Shown: positions 7,318-16,546, counted from the stretch's first letter. The stretch is DNA of 64,000 nucleotides from Terrimonas pollutisoli (GCF_029360765.1 NZ_JARKNA010000020.1:1-64000); one strand, 5' to 3'. Notes: a model not told the origin generated them from the sequence alone. Translations and numbers: made by a program.

Positions 7318-10047
7318 ATGCAACGACTTTCACTCCGGCTAAGTGCTTTACTGATAATTGTGATAGGCTCTGTACTGACCGCACAGGCGCAAGATGATAC
7401 TACAAAACCCACCTCTGTTGATCCAAAACTTTTAGAATGGGAGAATGCAAAAATTCCGAGGGAGTACACCATTGCCGAAGTAGGTATTGCTGGAATTAAG
7501 CATTTGGATACAGCCATTGTATTATCCATTTCTGGCCTGCAGGTAGGTGATAAGTTTACCCATCCCGGTACTGATATTTTTGCGAAAGCTATTGCCAACA
7601 TGTGGCGGCAAAAACTGTTTTCCGAAATTCAGATTTATGTCACAAAGATCCAGGACGACAAGGTAAGTGTTGAAATCAGTGTTACAGAAAGACCACGACT
7701 GGGGAACTTTAAGTTTGTTGGTATAAAAAAGACCGAAGCCGACGAACTACAAGGAAAAATTGGCCTGGCAAAGCAAACGATCATTACCGAAAACATCCGT
7801 CGAAACATCAATGAAGTTATTACCAAGTATTATCGTGATAAAGGATTTCAGAACGTAAGCATCCGTATTGATGAAAAACCGGATCCGGCCTTCCCGAATT
7901 CCAATGCTATGACGATTTATGTTGACAAAGGGAAGAAGGTGCGAATCGATGAAGTGAATTTCTTTGAAAACGAGAAAGTCTCCGACCTGAAGTTGAAGAA
8001 GCAAATGAAGGGAACAAAGGAAATGAGCAAGTTTACGCTGTTCCCTTCCAAATATGAAAGCCCCTATGGTGTTACAAAAAGACCCAGTTTTAAAGAGTAC
8101 ATGAAAGACTGGGGTTTTCTTTCGCTGAGCAAAACAAAAGAAGTGCTGGACCCCTATTTCCGGTTCAAATTATTCAGTTCAGCGAAATTTAATCCTACCA
8201 AGTACGAAGAGGATAAAGCGAAAGTATTACAGTATTACAACTCTCTTGGTTATCGTGATGCGCAGCTCATTGCCGATACGCAGCTTACAAAAGACAACAA
8301 ATTGTATGTTGACATAAAAGTGAATGAAGGCAGAAAATATTATTTCGGCAATATTACCTGGAAAGGCAATGCCAAATTTTCTGATTCATTGTTGAATATG
8401 GTGTTAGGTATTCACAAAGGCGATGTGTATAATCTTGAGATACTAAATAAACGCCTGGGCAAGGAAATGTCGCAAGAGGGCGGTGATATCAGTGGCTACT
8501 ATATGGACGACGGATACTTGTTCTTCCGTGTTGATCCCGTTGAAACGGCTGTATATAATGATACGATTGATCATGAAATACGAATCACCGAAGGTCCGCA
8601 GGCAAGGATCAAAAACGTAACCATCGCCGGTAATGAAAGGACAAAAGATCACGTTATCCGTCGTGAGTTAAGAACACTTCCCGGTGAATTGTTTAGTCGT
8701 ACTGACCTGATTCGTTCTACCCGTGAGTTGGGCAACCTGCAATATTTTAACCAGGAAAAAATTGAACCCGGAGTAGTTCCCAATGCGGACGACGGTACCG
8801 TAGACATTAATTGGAAGGTTGAAGAAAAATCATCCGATCAATTGGAGCTGTCTGCCGGATGGGGTGGTGGTATTGGTTTGACAGGAACCCTCGGTGTTAC
8901 TTTCAACAACTTCTCCATTAAAAATATCTGGAAAAAAACAGCATGGGATCCATTACCAACAGGGGATGGACAAAAGTTGAGTCTTCGTGTTCAGTCGAAT
9001 GGCAAGGCCTTCCGTTCTTATAGCTTCTCGTTTACTGAACCATGGTTGGGTGGTAAAAAGAGAAACTCGTTGACACTGGCTTATAACAACAGTAAATACT
9101 CCAACGCATTTGATCCGTATACTGGTCGCATTGACAATGCAAGATCTGATACCAATTATTTAAAAGTAAATGGTTTCTCTGTTTCGTTGGGTAAGCAGTT
9201 GAAATGGCCGGATGATTATTTCAGCCTTGTTTACTCGCTGAGCTTTACACAATACAAAAGGCGTAACTACGGAATCTTCCCGGGTGCTTCAGCTGACGGT
9301 ACGTCAAACAACTTAAGCTTCAAATTGGCGTTGCAAAGATCTTCCGTATTTGATCCGATTTTCCCAAGAAGTGGTTCCAGCTTTCTAGCCAGTGTTCAAC
9401 TTACACCGCCATATACTTTATTTAATCCTGACCTGGTAAATTCAGCAGATCCCTATAAAAATCCTGAGTATCATAAATGGCGTTTCAATGCTGAATGGTA
9501 TGTACCTATCGGTAAACCAACTGGCGCCGATAAGAACAGGCAGTTTGTGTTGAAAATGGCGGCCAAGTATGGGTTCATGGGTCGTTATAACAGCAAGCTG
9601 GGCTATTCACCATTTGAGCGTTTCCAGGTGGGTGATGCTGGTCTTACCAACAACTACGGTCTGTTGGGTTATGATATCATTGCGCATCGTGGTTATCCGG
9701 TGTATGAATCTTCCGATCCAACAATCAATCCCGATCAGCAAAACGCCAATAACTATTTTACCATCTTTAATAAATACCAACTGGAACTTCGCTACCCGCT
9801 TGTTACAAATCCGGGTAGTACCATCTATGGTCTTACATTTTTTGAAGCGGCCAATGGTTGGTATGATTTTAAAAACTATAACCCATTCCGTCTTCGTCGC
9901 AGTGTTGGTGTAGGTATGCGTTTCTTCCTGCCGATGTTTGGTTTGTTAGGGTTTGACTACGGTATCGGTATTGATCGTATCCAGCCGGGCGGAGGATTGA
10001 AAAATGCATCGAGATTTACCTTTATGCTGGGATTCGAGCCAGAATAA
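7318..10047 (+). CDS. bamA: outer membrane protein assembly factor BamA
   Basis: A 909-residue Omp85 protein that inserts beta-barrel proteins into the outer membrane. A signal peptide (cleavage after AQAQ, about residue 25) is followed by successive POTRA domains over about residues 45-500; recognisable units include VSVEISVTERPRLGNFKFVG and ARIKNVTIAGNERTKDHVIRREL. The last about 400 residues are the 16-strand barrel, with the LELSAGWGGG entry strand and a terminal aromatic strand FTFMLGFEPE. It is longer than the E. coli protein because of an extended segment between POTRA domains, as is usual in Bacteroidota. Two skp-like genes follow directly, consistent with a shared pathway. Confidence 0.94.
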   Translation: MQRLSLRLSALLIIVIGSVLTAQAQDDTTKPTSVDPKLLEWENAKIPREYTIAEVGIAGIKHLDTAIVLSISGLQVGDKFTHPGTDIFAKAIANMWRQKLFSEIQIYVTKIQDDKVSVEISVTERPRLGNFKFVGIKKTEADELQGKIGLAKQTIITENIRRNINEVITKYYRDKGFQNVSIRIDEKPDPAFPNSNAMTIYVDKGKKVRIDEVNFFENEKVSDLKLKKQMKGTKEMSKFTLFPSKYESPYGVTKRPSFKEYMKDWGFLSLSKTKEVLDPYFRFKLFSSAKFNPTKYEEDKAKVLQYYNSLGYRDAQLIADTQLTKDNKLYVDIKVNEGRKYYFGNITWKGNAKFSDSLLNMVLGIHKGDVYNLEILNKRLGKEMSQEGGDISGYYMDDGYLFFRVDPVETAVYNDTIDHEIRITEGPQARIKNVTIAGNERTKDHVIRRELRTLPGELFSRTDLIRSTRELGNLQYFNQEKIEPGVVPNADDGTVDINWKVEEKSSDQLELSAGWGGGIGLTGTLGVTFNNFSIKNIWKKTAWDPLPTGDGQKLSLRVQSNGKAFRSYSFSFTEPWLGGKKRNSLTLAYNNSKYSNAFDPYTGRIDNARSDTNYLKVNGFSVSLGKQLKWPDDYFSLVYSLSFTQYKRRNYGIFPGASADGTSNNLSFKLALQRSSVFDPIFPRSGSSFLASVQLTPPYTLFNPDLVNSADPYKNPEYHKWRFNAEWYVPIGKPTGADKNRQFVLKMAAKYGFMGRYNSKLGYSPFERFQVGDAGLTNNYGLLGYDIIAHRGYPVYESSDPTINPDQQNANNYFTIFNKYQLELRYPLVTNPGSTIYGLTFFEAANGWYDFKNYNPFRLRRSVGVGMRFFLPMFGLLGFDYGIGIDRIQPGGGLKNASRFTFMLGFEPE

Positions 10048-10081
10048 AAATGAATTTTTCAGAACCATCAAACCAGTTAAT

Positions 10082-10597
10082 ATGCAAAAAAAATTGTTTG
10101 TTGCCTTTTGTCTATTACTTGTCGGCTTTATGGCACAGGCACAGAAGTATGCGGTTATCGACACCCGTTATATCCTGGATAAAATGCCGGAATATACCAA
10201 TGCCCAAAAGCAGTTGGATGCCATAGCCGCTGACTGGCAGAAGGACATCGATTTAAAGCAATCCGCCCTCGATAAAATGTATAAAGACTATGAAGCAGAG
10301 CAGGTAATGCTGAGTGACGATTTGAAGAAGAAAAGGGAAGACCAGCTATTTCTGAGAGAAAAGGAGCTGCGGGATCTCCAACGACAACGCTTTGGTTTTG
10401 AAGGTGATCTTTTTAAAAAGCGCCAAGAGCTTATCAAACCGGTACAGGATAAGGTTTTCAATGCTGTTCAGAAAATTTCTACCCAGCGGGGCTACGATTT
10501 TGTGCTTGACAAAAGTGAAGGAATTACCATTATATTTGCCGACCCTAAACTGGACAAGAGTGAAGATGTGCTGCGGGAATTGGGGGTTAGAAATTGA
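10082..10597 (+). CDS. OmpH/Skp family periplasmic chaperone, copy 1
   Basis: A 171-residue exported protein: signal peptide MQKKLFVAFC..MAQAQ, then a beta strand KYAVIDTRYILDKMPEY, and a long charged coiled-coil hairpin (residues about 45-130) as in Skp/OmpH. Skp holds unfolded outer-membrane proteins in the periplasm and hands them to BamA. The start at ATG 10082 is chosen because the signal peptide begins there; only 34 bases separate it from the bamA stop. Confidence 0.88.
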   Translation: MQKKLFVAFCLLLVGFMAQAQKYAVIDTRYILDKMPEYTNAQKQLDAIAADWQKDIDLKQSALDKMYKDYEAEQVMLSDDLKKKREDQLFLREKELRDLQRQRFGFEGDLFKKRQELIKPVQDKVFNAVQKISTQRGYDFVLDKSEGITIIFADPKLDKSEDVLRELGVRN

Positions 10598-10705
10598 TCG
10601 TTCAACTGTTAAAGAAAACAAAACAAGCAACTAAAGGTTGATAAAAGCTATCTCTAAAATAAAAATTGAAAACCCTGCTTAAGGGAGAAAACAAAAAAGA
10701 AAAAA

Positions 10706-11260
10706 ATGAAAAATTTGAAAATGCTTGCAGTAGCTGTTGGTTTGCTGATCGCCGGAAGCGGGGTACAGGCACAAACTAAAATAGGTTACATCGATGCAGA
10801 AACTATTTTATACCTGATGCCTGAGGTAGGAAAAATCGATTCGGTGATGCAGATCTATCAAAGAGATACTGTAGGCAAAGAGTATATGTCATTGCTGCAA
10901 ACCTATCAATACAAAGACAGTATTTTCAGGGATAGCGTTCATCCCGCCCCTGCTGCTGTAAAAGATCAGATTGGAAAAGAATTAGGGCAGTTGACTCAGA
11001 CACTTCAGAATTGGCAGCAAATAGCACAGGAAGCTGTTCAGAATAAACAGTCTCAATTGCTGGCGCCTGTTATGAAAAAGATCCAGGATGCAATACAAGC
11101 TGTAGCAAAAGAAAAAGGATATGCGTATGTGGTATCCCGCGAGTCTATCATTATAGCGCCGGATGCAGATAATTTGTTGCAGGCCGTTGCTAAAAAATTG
11201 AATGTCACAATACCGCCACAATTATTGCCTGGTTACAAACCACCTGTTGGAGCCAGGTAA
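10706..11260 (+). CDS. OmpH/Skp family periplasmic chaperone, copy 2
   Basis: A 184-residue paralogue of the preceding gene. It has a signal peptide ending GVQAQ, the matching strand IGYIDAETILYLMPEV, a Gln-rich helical arm and an extra Pro-rich tail ending PPVGAR. Tandem skp-like genes after bamA are common in Bacteroidota. The two copies have diverged strongly in the coiled-coil, which suggests different clients or a hetero-oligomer. A clear terminator follows. Confidence 0.87.
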   Translation: MKNLKMLAVAVGLLIAGSGVQAQTKIGYIDAETILYLMPEVGKIDSVMQIYQRDTVGKEYMSLLQTYQYKDSIFRDSVHPAPAAVKDQIGKELGQLTQTLQNWQQIAQEAVQNKQSQLLAPVMKKIQDAIQAVAKEKGYAYVVSRESIIIAPDADNLLQAVAKKLNVTIPPQLLPGYKPPVGAR

Positions 11261-11281
11261 TCTCTTTAAATAATTATGAAT

Positions 11282-11312
11282 AAAGCCCCGCTCGAATAGA
11301 TCGGGGCTTTTA
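11282..11312 (+). terminator. Rho-independent terminator after the bamA-skp block
   Basis: AAAGCCCCG and CGGGGCTTT form a perfect 9-bp stem around an 11-base loop, followed by T-rich sequence. Confidence 0.85.
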
Positions 11313-11368
11313 TTTATGAGATAATGAACGTAAAAAACCATTTATAAAGCTGTTCTTATTTTTGTTCT

Positions 11369-12196
11369 ATGCAAAAAGCAAACCCTATCGGTGTTTTTGA
11401 TTCAGGCTATGGAGGCTTAACGGTTTTGAAAGAGATCATTCATAAACTTCCGCAGTACGATTATCTCTACCTGGGTGACAATGCCAGGGCGCCTTATGGC
11501 AATCGTTCCTTCGATACCGTTTACCATTATACGCTGCAATGTGTCAAATGGTTTTTTGAACATGGATGTTCTTTGGTAATACTGGCCTGCAACACAGCTT
11601 CTGCAAAAGCCTTGCGAACTATACAGCAAAATGATCTTCCAAAAATCGCCCCGGAAAAGCGAGTGCTCGGTGTAATAAGGCCAACTACAGAAATAATTGG
11701 TAGCTTTTCTGAAACCAACAGCATTGGGATTTTAGCAACCAACGGAACGGTGGCCTCCAATTCTTACCCCATTGAGATTGCGAAATTTTTTCCTGGCCTG
11801 AAGGTATACCAGGAAGCCTGTCCCATGTGGGTACCGTTGGTGGAGAATAACGAATTTGAAAGTCACGGCGCCGATTATTTCGTCAAAAAGAATTTGAAAA
11901 CCATTTTTGAAAAAGGAAATACAATTGATGTGTTGTTGCTGGCCTGCACGCATTACCCGTTGTTAAGAGAAAAAATCCAGGAATACCTGCCAGTGGGGGT
12001 AAAGCTGGTCTCTCAGGGTGAGATCGTGGCGGAAAGCCTGGAGGATTACCTGTTACGCCACCCCGAAATCGAAACGGCCTGTAGTAAAAATGGAGAAAGA
12101 TCCTTTTATACCACCGATTCAACGGAAGATTTTGATAATCATGCCACCATCTTTTTTGGTGAGATGGTAAGGTCACAACATCTCGATCTGAGCTAA
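11369..12196 (+). CDS. murI: glutamate racemase
   Basis: Converts L- to D-glutamate for peptidoglycan precursor synthesis in the cytoplasm. The 275-residue protein has all family signatures: FDSGYGGLTVLKEI at the N-terminus, GDNARAPYG, the first catalytic Cys in ILACNTASA, and the second in LLLACTHYPLL. Length is normal. It has its own spacing from the skp terminator and sits upstream of the rpmH-rnpA-yidD group. Confidence 0.95.
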   Translation: MQKANPIGVFDSGYGGLTVLKEIIHKLPQYDYLYLGDNARAPYGNRSFDTVYHYTLQCVKWFFEHGCSLVILACNTASAKALRTIQQNDLPKIAPEKRVLGVIRPTTEIIGSFSETNSIGILATNGTVASNSYPIEIAKFFPGLKVYQEACPMWVPLVENNEFESHGADYFVKKNLKTIFEKGNTIDVLLLACTHYPLLREKIQEYLPVGVKLVSQGEIVAESLEDYLLRHPEIETACSKNGERSFYTTDSTEDFDNHATIFFGEMVRSQHLDLS

Positions 12197-12277
12197 ATTT
12201 TTATTGGTTATCAAAGTCCTGTGAATTAAGCTGAAATTTTTATCAGCTTTGGATTCCCCATTCTGGTGTCATTCCCC

Positions 12278-12285
12278 TACCTTTG
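12278..12285 (+). promoter_or_regulatory. -7 element (TACCTTTG) of the rpmH transcript
   Basis: An exact TAnnTTTG match. It implies a start near 12292 and a leader of about 95 bases before rpmH, long enough to hold the hairpin annotated next. Confidence 0.6.
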
Positions 12286-12300
12286 CCGTCCTTTCACAAA

Positions 12301-12322
12301 CAGCGGGTGTGGTGACCTGCTG
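12301..12322 (+). promoter_or_regulatory. hairpin in the rpmH 5' leader
   Basis: CAGCGGGT pairs with ACCTGCTG (8 bp with one G-U pair) around the loop GTGGTG. A second GC-rich stretch (GCCG..CGGC) follows before the start codon. The position just inside the predicted transcript suggests a structured leader, possibly for ribosomal-protein autocontrol. I do not recognise it as a described family. Confidence 0.4.
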
Positions 12323-12385
12323 GTGAACTTGAAACCCGGCCGTTCTCCCGGCTCCTTTTCAAAAAGTGAAAAAAGAAAAATAATT

Positions 12386-12541
12386 ATGAAACGTACATTT
12401 CAACCTCATCGTAAGCGTCGTAAAACCGTACATGGTTTTCGTAAACGTATGGCTACTGCAAACGGACGTAAAGTATTGGCAAGCCGCCGTGCTAAAGGCC
12501 GTAAAAAGCTGACTGTTTCCGATGAAAGAAAATTGAAATAA
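12386..12541 (+). CDS. rpmH: 50S ribosomal protein L34
   Basis: A 51-residue, highly basic protein starting MKRTFQPHRKRRKTVHGFRK, the near-invariant L34 sequence. The internal ATG is the true start because L34 always begins with MKRT; codons upstream are leader RNA. It is followed by rnpA and yidD, the classical gene order. Confidence 0.97.
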   Translation: MKRTFQPHRKRRKTVHGFRKRMATANGRKVLASRRAKGRKKLTVSDERKLK

Positions 12542-12552
12542 AAATCCAAACT

Positions 12553-12564
12553 CCGCCTCGGCGG
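12553..12564. repeat. GC-rich palindrome CCGCC-TC-GGCGG after rpmH
   Basis: A 5-bp perfect stem with a 2-base centre followed by ATCTTTCGG. It may act as a weak terminator or attenuator between rpmH and rnpA. It is similar in type to the palindromes at 7278, 31465 and 59128. Confidence 0.45.
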
Positions 12565-12646
12565 ATCTTTCGGAAATTGATTCATTTAATTTTAGCCTCA
12601 AATTATTGGGGCTATTTTTATTCTTGATACTTTAATCGTCTGGTTC

Positions 12647-13042
12647 GTGGCTAAGCAATTTACACTGGGAAAAAAAGAAAGGCTGAAAAGCCGGAAACAA
12701 ATAGAGCAGTTGTTTAGCAGTGGACAGCGGTTTATCATTCCTCCTTTTCGCATTTTTTATTCGTTCCAGCAAGCCGGTGGATCAATTTCATTACAGGCGG
12801 GATTTGCCGCCAGCAGCCGTGTTTTTAAGACAGCAGTAGAAAGAAATCGTGTCAAACGATTAACAAGGGAAGCTTACCGGCTACAAAAAAATGAGTTGCA
12901 GGCACAGCTAAAAGAACAAAACCAAAAGCTGAACGTTTTTTTTATTTATATCGGCAAGGAAATGCCGGCTTATGAAGAAGTCTATAAAAGTATACAGCTG
13001 GCATTAACCAGGCTCACCGGCATAGTCAAAAAAAGGCCTTGA
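12647..13042 (+). CDS. rnpA: ribonuclease P protein component
   Basis: The basic protein subunit of RNase P, which matures tRNA 5' ends. The 131-residue product carries the signature RNRVKRLTREAYR around residue 66 and an N-terminal FTLGKKERLKSRK segment. It starts at GTG, since no ATG gives a better fit. Its stop overlaps the TTG start of yidD by two bases, indicating translational coupling. Confidence 0.94.
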   Translation: MAKQFTLGKKERLKSRKQIEQLFSSGQRFIIPPFRIFYSFQQAGGSISLQAGFAASSRVFKTAVERNRVKRLTREAYRLQKNELQAQLKEQNQKLNVFFIYIGKEMPAYEEVYKSIQLALTRLTGIVKKRP

Positions 13043-13269
13043 AAAAACTTTTATACATATTAAGCCTCCCATTTATTGGACTGATAAAAATTTACCAGTC
13101 GGTCATTTCACCCTGGTTGGGTCCCAAATGCAGGTTCACACCTACCTGTTCTCATTATGCTGTCGAAGCGTTTAAAAAACATGGATTGTTTAAGGGATTT
13201 TGGCTTGCCTTAAAAAGAATTTCCAAATGTCATCCCTGGGGAGGCAGCGGGTATGACCCGGTACCCTAA
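13039..13269 (+). CDS. yidD: membrane protein insertion efficiency factor YidD
   Basis: A 76-residue protein with the YidD core YQSVISPWLGPKCRFTPTC, SHYAVEAFKKHG and CHPWGGSGYDPVP. It is thought to help YidC-dependent membrane insertion. It starts with TTG overlapping the rnpA stop (TTGA). It ends base-to-base against the convergent DoxX gene. Confidence 0.94.
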   Translation: MKKLLYILSLPFIGLIKIYQSVISPWLGPKCRFTPTCSHYAVEAFKKHGLFKGFWLALKRISKCHPWGGSGYDPVP

Positions 13270-13779
13270 TCAGGCACGGGCCATTTGCTGCGGTATAATA
13301 TTCTTGGGGCCTGCTTTCTTCTCCCATTTTTTATACAGCCACCGGTCTATCGAAAATTTGCCGCTGCCGTTAAAGGAAAGGACTGCTGCGATAGATAAAA
13401 ACAAAATATCAAATTCAACTCCCTCGCCTTTTTGTGTATTAAGCCAGTTCATAAAGAAACCATGAGCTGAGTGGTCTACAATTAAAGCACCGACTATTAC
13501 AATCCCCATCAGGGCTGCCATTATGCGGCCACCAGCACCAAGTATTAAAAAAATAGCTCCCACTGATTCAATTAAGATAATAAAAGCTGCCAGCACTGAC
13601 GGCAAGCCCACAAAGTCAGTGAAATAGCGCATGCTTCCATTCCAGCCGAATCCGCCGAACCAGCCCAATGATTTCTGCAGGCCATGCCCCAGCATTACAA
13701 CTCCTAATGTCATACGCAACAGCAGCCAGTTATAGCTATTTGTAGTTTTAAAAATGATGTTAAGCATATGAGTTTGCAT
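13270..13779 (-). CDS. DoxX family membrane protein
   Basis: A 169-residue protein with four predicted membrane segments. The DoxX pattern is visible: LLLRMTLGVVMLGHGLQK in the first helix, then GFGWNGSMRYF..VGLPSVLAAFIILIE and a glycine-rich third helix. DoxX proteins have been tied to quinone- or thiol-linked oxidation and to sulfur metabolism, but the role here is not deducible. A Crp/Fnr regulator lies upstream on the same strand. Confidence 0.85.
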   Translation of the reverse strand: MQTHMLNIIFKTTNSYNWLLLRMTLGVVMLGHGLQKSLGWFGGFGWNGSMRYFTDFVGLPSVLAAFIILIESVGAIFLILGAGGRIMAALMGIVIVGALIVDHSAHGFFMNWLNTQKGEGVEFDILFLSIAAVLSFNGSGKFSIDRWLYKKWEKKAGPKNIIPQQMARA

Positions 13780-13876
13780 TTAATTTTTAATTGCTATAAA
13801 AGAAATGAAACACAAAATTGCTTTCAGGAGCAGCGCTGTTCCAATAACACCAGTTAAGAAATGCGATTGATGTAGG

Positions 13877-14467
13877 TTAAGAGGCAGGTTTATTTTTAGT
13901 TCGCTGTCCACGTATCCTGCTCAGCGATTCAGGCTTGATGCCGAGATAAGAAGCTATATGATACTGCGGGAAACGTTTTTCAAATTGCGGGTAGCGGTTG
14001 ATGAAATCAGTGTAGCGTTCTTCGGCCGATTGACTCATGTTGGCAATGATTCGTTGTTGCTGGGCGACAAAGGCATTTTGTATCAGTATCCGAAAAAATC
14101 GTTCAAACCTGGGGATCCCGCTATACAATTTCTCCAGCGATGGCTTGTCCAAACAAAATAATTCTGAGTCTTCCAATGCTTCCACATTGTAACGGGAAGG
14201 TGTTTGCGTAAAAAAACTATACAAATCACCGATCCACCAATCTTCAATGCCAAATAGCACCACATGCTCATAGCCTTTGTCGTCAACCGAAAAAGAACGC
14301 ATGCTCCCCTTGTTGATGAAGGCTTCAAACCGGCATACATCACCTTCCTGTACGAGGTATTGATGCTTGCGCAGCTTCTTAATTTGAATAAGTGAAGTAA
14401 ACTGATCTTTTTCTACAGGAGTAAGATCAATAAAGCGGGCTACATTATTAAGAATGCTTTCAAACAT
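13877..14467 (-). CDS. Crp/Fnr family transcriptional regulator
   Basis: A 196-residue regulator. Residues about 15-115 form a cyclic-nucleotide-binding-type beta roll, and the C-terminal helix-turn-helix contains HIASYLGIKPESLSRIRG. The phosphate-binding cassette of true CRP (RAATV type) is not evident, so the ligand is unknown. The adjacent DoxX gene is the likely target by position. It lacks Fnr cysteines at the N-terminus. Confidence 0.85.
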   Translation of the reverse strand: MFESILNNVARFIDLTPVEKDQFTSLIQIKKLRKHQYLVQEGDVCRFEAFINKGSMRSFSVDDKGYEHVVLFGIEDWWIGDLYSFFTQTPSRYNVEALEDSELFCLDKPSLEKLYSGIPRFERFFRILIQNAFVAQQQRIIANMSQSAEERYTDFINRYPQFEKRFPQYHIASYLGIKPESLSRIRGQRTKNKPAS

Positions 14468-14503
14468 TGTTCAAATCGTTAAACAATCATTCAGCATACT
14501 CTC

Positions 14504-15421
14504 TTATAGAAAATCATCGCTTTCTCTATAGGCTTTTATTAAAGCCAGTTCTCCCTCTTTCCCAGGTTTTGAATTACCATGTTCCATTCCCATAACGCCC
14601 CTGTATCCTTTGTTATAAATGTATTTGAACACATTCTTATAATTGATCTCGCCGGTAGTCGGTTCCTTACGACCAGGATTATCGCCAATCTGGAAATACG
14701 CAATCTCACTCCATGCCCATTCAATATTTTTGATCAGGTTGCCTTCGTTCTTCTGCATGTGATAGGTATCATATAAGATTTTGCAGGAGGGGCTATTTAC
14801 TCCACGGCAAATTTCATAGGCCTGGTCGGTAGTTCTTAAAAAAAGATTAGGTGTATCGCTCAATGCTTCCAATACCATGATGATGCCATGTGGCTCGAGG
14901 ATTTCTGCACCTTTTTTTAAGCCATCGATTACATTTCCGGTTTGTATTCCTATCGGCAAATTTCTTTCAAAATCGCCGGGGACTACTGTCACCCACTTGG
15001 CATTTACTCTTTTCGCTGCTTCTACGGATTGACGGCAACCCTGCAGAAAAATATCGATGTACTCTTTTTTACCGGCTGCAAGGGAGTTGGCAGAATTACC
15101 ACCCTTTGGCACCACAAACACACCCATTGTCATCCCCAGCTTTGCGAGAGTTTCGCCGATTTTGGTTTGTTGTTCAGTGCTACGGCCGGTCAACCCATTA
15201 TCTTCAATGGAGCGAAATCCTTTATCATAAGCGAACTTTATCTGGTCGATAAAATCATCGCCGCCATGATTTTTAAACATGCCATCGTGAAAGGCATAGT
15301 TGAGATTAAAAGGCCTATCAGCCGTTTGTTCTTTTTTATTTTCTTTTCCAAAAAGTTGAGTGGCGGTAGTGAGAGAAGCTCCGGCAAGCACACCGTTGCG
15401 TACAAAATTTCTGCGATTCAT
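14504..15421 (-). CDS. sugar phosphate isomerase/epimerase (hydroxypyruvate isomerase-like TIM barrel)
   Basis: A 305-residue protein with a twin-arginine-like leader (MNRRNFVRNGVLAGASLTTA) followed by an AP-endonuclease-2 type TIM barrel. Conserved acidic metal or base positions are seen in IIMVLEALSDTP, CKILYDTYHMQKNEG and GVMGMEHGNS. This resembles the hydroxypyruvate isomerase branch of secreted sugar isomerases common in Bacteroidota. The substrate is unknown. It stands divergent to the FGE-like gene, separated by 148 bases. Confidence 0.85.
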   Translation of the reverse strand: MNRRNFVRNGVLAGASLTTATQLFGKENKKEQTADRPFNLNYAFHDGMFKNHGGDDFIDQIKFAYDKGFRSIEDNGLTGRSTEQQTKIGETLAKLGMTMGVFVVPKGGNSANSLAAGKKEYIDIFLQGCRQSVEAAKRVNAKWVTVVPGDFERNLPIGIQTGNVIDGLKKGAEILEPHGIIMVLEALSDTPNLFLRTTDQAYEICRGVNSPSCKILYDTYHMQKNEGNLIKNIEWAWSEIAYFQIGDNPGRKEPTTGEINYKNVFKYIYNKGYRGVMGMEHGNSKPGKEGELALIKAYRESDDFL

Positions 15422-15532
15422 AAGTTTAGTTGAGCCTTCAATTTAATCATATATTTTATTCAAAAACAAAAGATTTAACAGAAAAAACGGGATGCAAACG
15501 ATTGTATAATTTTTTTCGTCTGTTGGATATTG

Positions 15533-15564
15533 TGCATTTTAACTGAGAACTTGTTTTATCTTCG
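15533..15564 (+). promoter_or_regulatory. candidate promoter of the FGE-like gene (TTG - 21 bp - TATCTTCG)
   Basis: TTG at 15533-15535 and TATCTTCG at 15557-15564 approximate the -33/-7 pair. The start point would fall within a few bases of the ATG at 15570, implying an almost leaderless mRNA. Confidence 0.4.
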
Positions 15565-15569
15565 GAGCG

Positions 15570-16535
15570 ATGAAAAAATCGATTTTGTTTGTGCTTGCTG
15601 CAGGTGGCTTTTATTCCTTACAGGCTCAACCATCCACTACTGATACGGAGTTTAAAAAGTATGAACAGGACATACCTGGTTCTTCCCTGAAATTTTCAAT
15701 GGTTCCCATTCCTGCCGGGACGTTTGTGATGGGCAGCAGTGAGAAAGATAAAGCCAAAGAAGCTGATGAAATGCCCCAGCATGCCGTAAAAATTAGTCCA
15801 TTCTGGATGGGTGCTTATGAAGTAACCTACGACGAGTTTAACCAGTTTTTCCTGGATGCCTCCCTTAGCCAGAATATTGCAACAGATGCGGTCACGAGAC
15901 CCAGTTCGCCGTATATTGATATGACATTAGGAATGGGAAAAGACGGTGGCTTTCCGGCCAACAGTATGCAGCAGTATGGTGCGTTGATGTATTGCAAATG
16001 GCTGTATAAAAAAACAGGCGTCTACTATCGTTTACCCACAGAGGCTGAGTGGGAATATGCATGCCGTGCCGGTTCAACGACTGCCTATCCATTTGGTGAC
16101 GATATTGCTAAATTAGGTGAGTATGCCTGGTATAGTAAGAACAGCGAAAATAAATATCATAAGGTAGGTCAGAAGAAACCGAATGCGTGGGGCTTGTATG
16201 ATATGCTGGGAAATGTAGGCGAGTGGGTATTGGATCAATATCAGCCGGATTATTACAGTTCATTATCCGGAACAACCACAGACCCGGTTCGCCTGCCCGA
16301 AACAAGGCATCCGCGAACGGTAAAAGGCGGGGCTTATAACAGCGAAGCAAAAGATCTGCGCAGTGCTGATCGACTGATGTCAGATCCTGTCTGGAACAGG
16401 AGAGATCCGCAAATTCCAAAAAGTAAATGGTGGAATGCCGACGCACCTTTTGTCGGTTTCAGAATTGTAAGACCAACAGTACAGCCCACCGAAGAAGAAG
16501 TTGAAACATTTTTTCAAACATATCTTGGATTTTAA
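15570..16535 (+). CDS. formylglycine-generating enzyme (FGE/SUMF1) family protein
   Basis: A 321-residue secreted protein with signal peptide (cleavage near SLQAQ) and an FGE-sulfatase domain: MVPIPAGTFVMGS, the WMGAYEVTYDEFNQF segment, YRLPTEAEWEYACRAG and MLGNVGEWVLD. The C-terminal GFRIV motif is present. The paired catalytic cysteines of true formylglycine enzymes are not seen near the C-terminus, so it probably belongs to the non-catalytic or binding branch that includes GldJ/GldK-like proteins. It has no lipobox. The Gfo/Idh oxidoreductase begins 11 bases downstream. Confidence 0.85.
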   Translation: MKKSILFVLAAGGFYSLQAQPSTTDTEFKKYEQDIPGSSLKFSMVPIPAGTFVMGSSEKDKAKEADEMPQHAVKISPFWMGAYEVTYDEFNQFFLDASLSQNIATDAVTRPSSPYIDMTLGMGKDGGFPANSMQQYGALMYCKWLYKKTGVYYRLPTEAEWEYACRAGSTTAYPFGDDIAKLGEYAWYSKNSENKYHKVGQKKPNAWGLYDMLGNVGEWVLDQYQPDYYSSLSGTTTDPVRLPETRHPRTVKGGAYNSEAKDLRSADRLMSDPVWNRRDPQIPKSKWWNADAPFVGFRIVRPTVQPTEEEVETFFQTYLGF

Positions 16536-16546
16536 AAACAACAACC

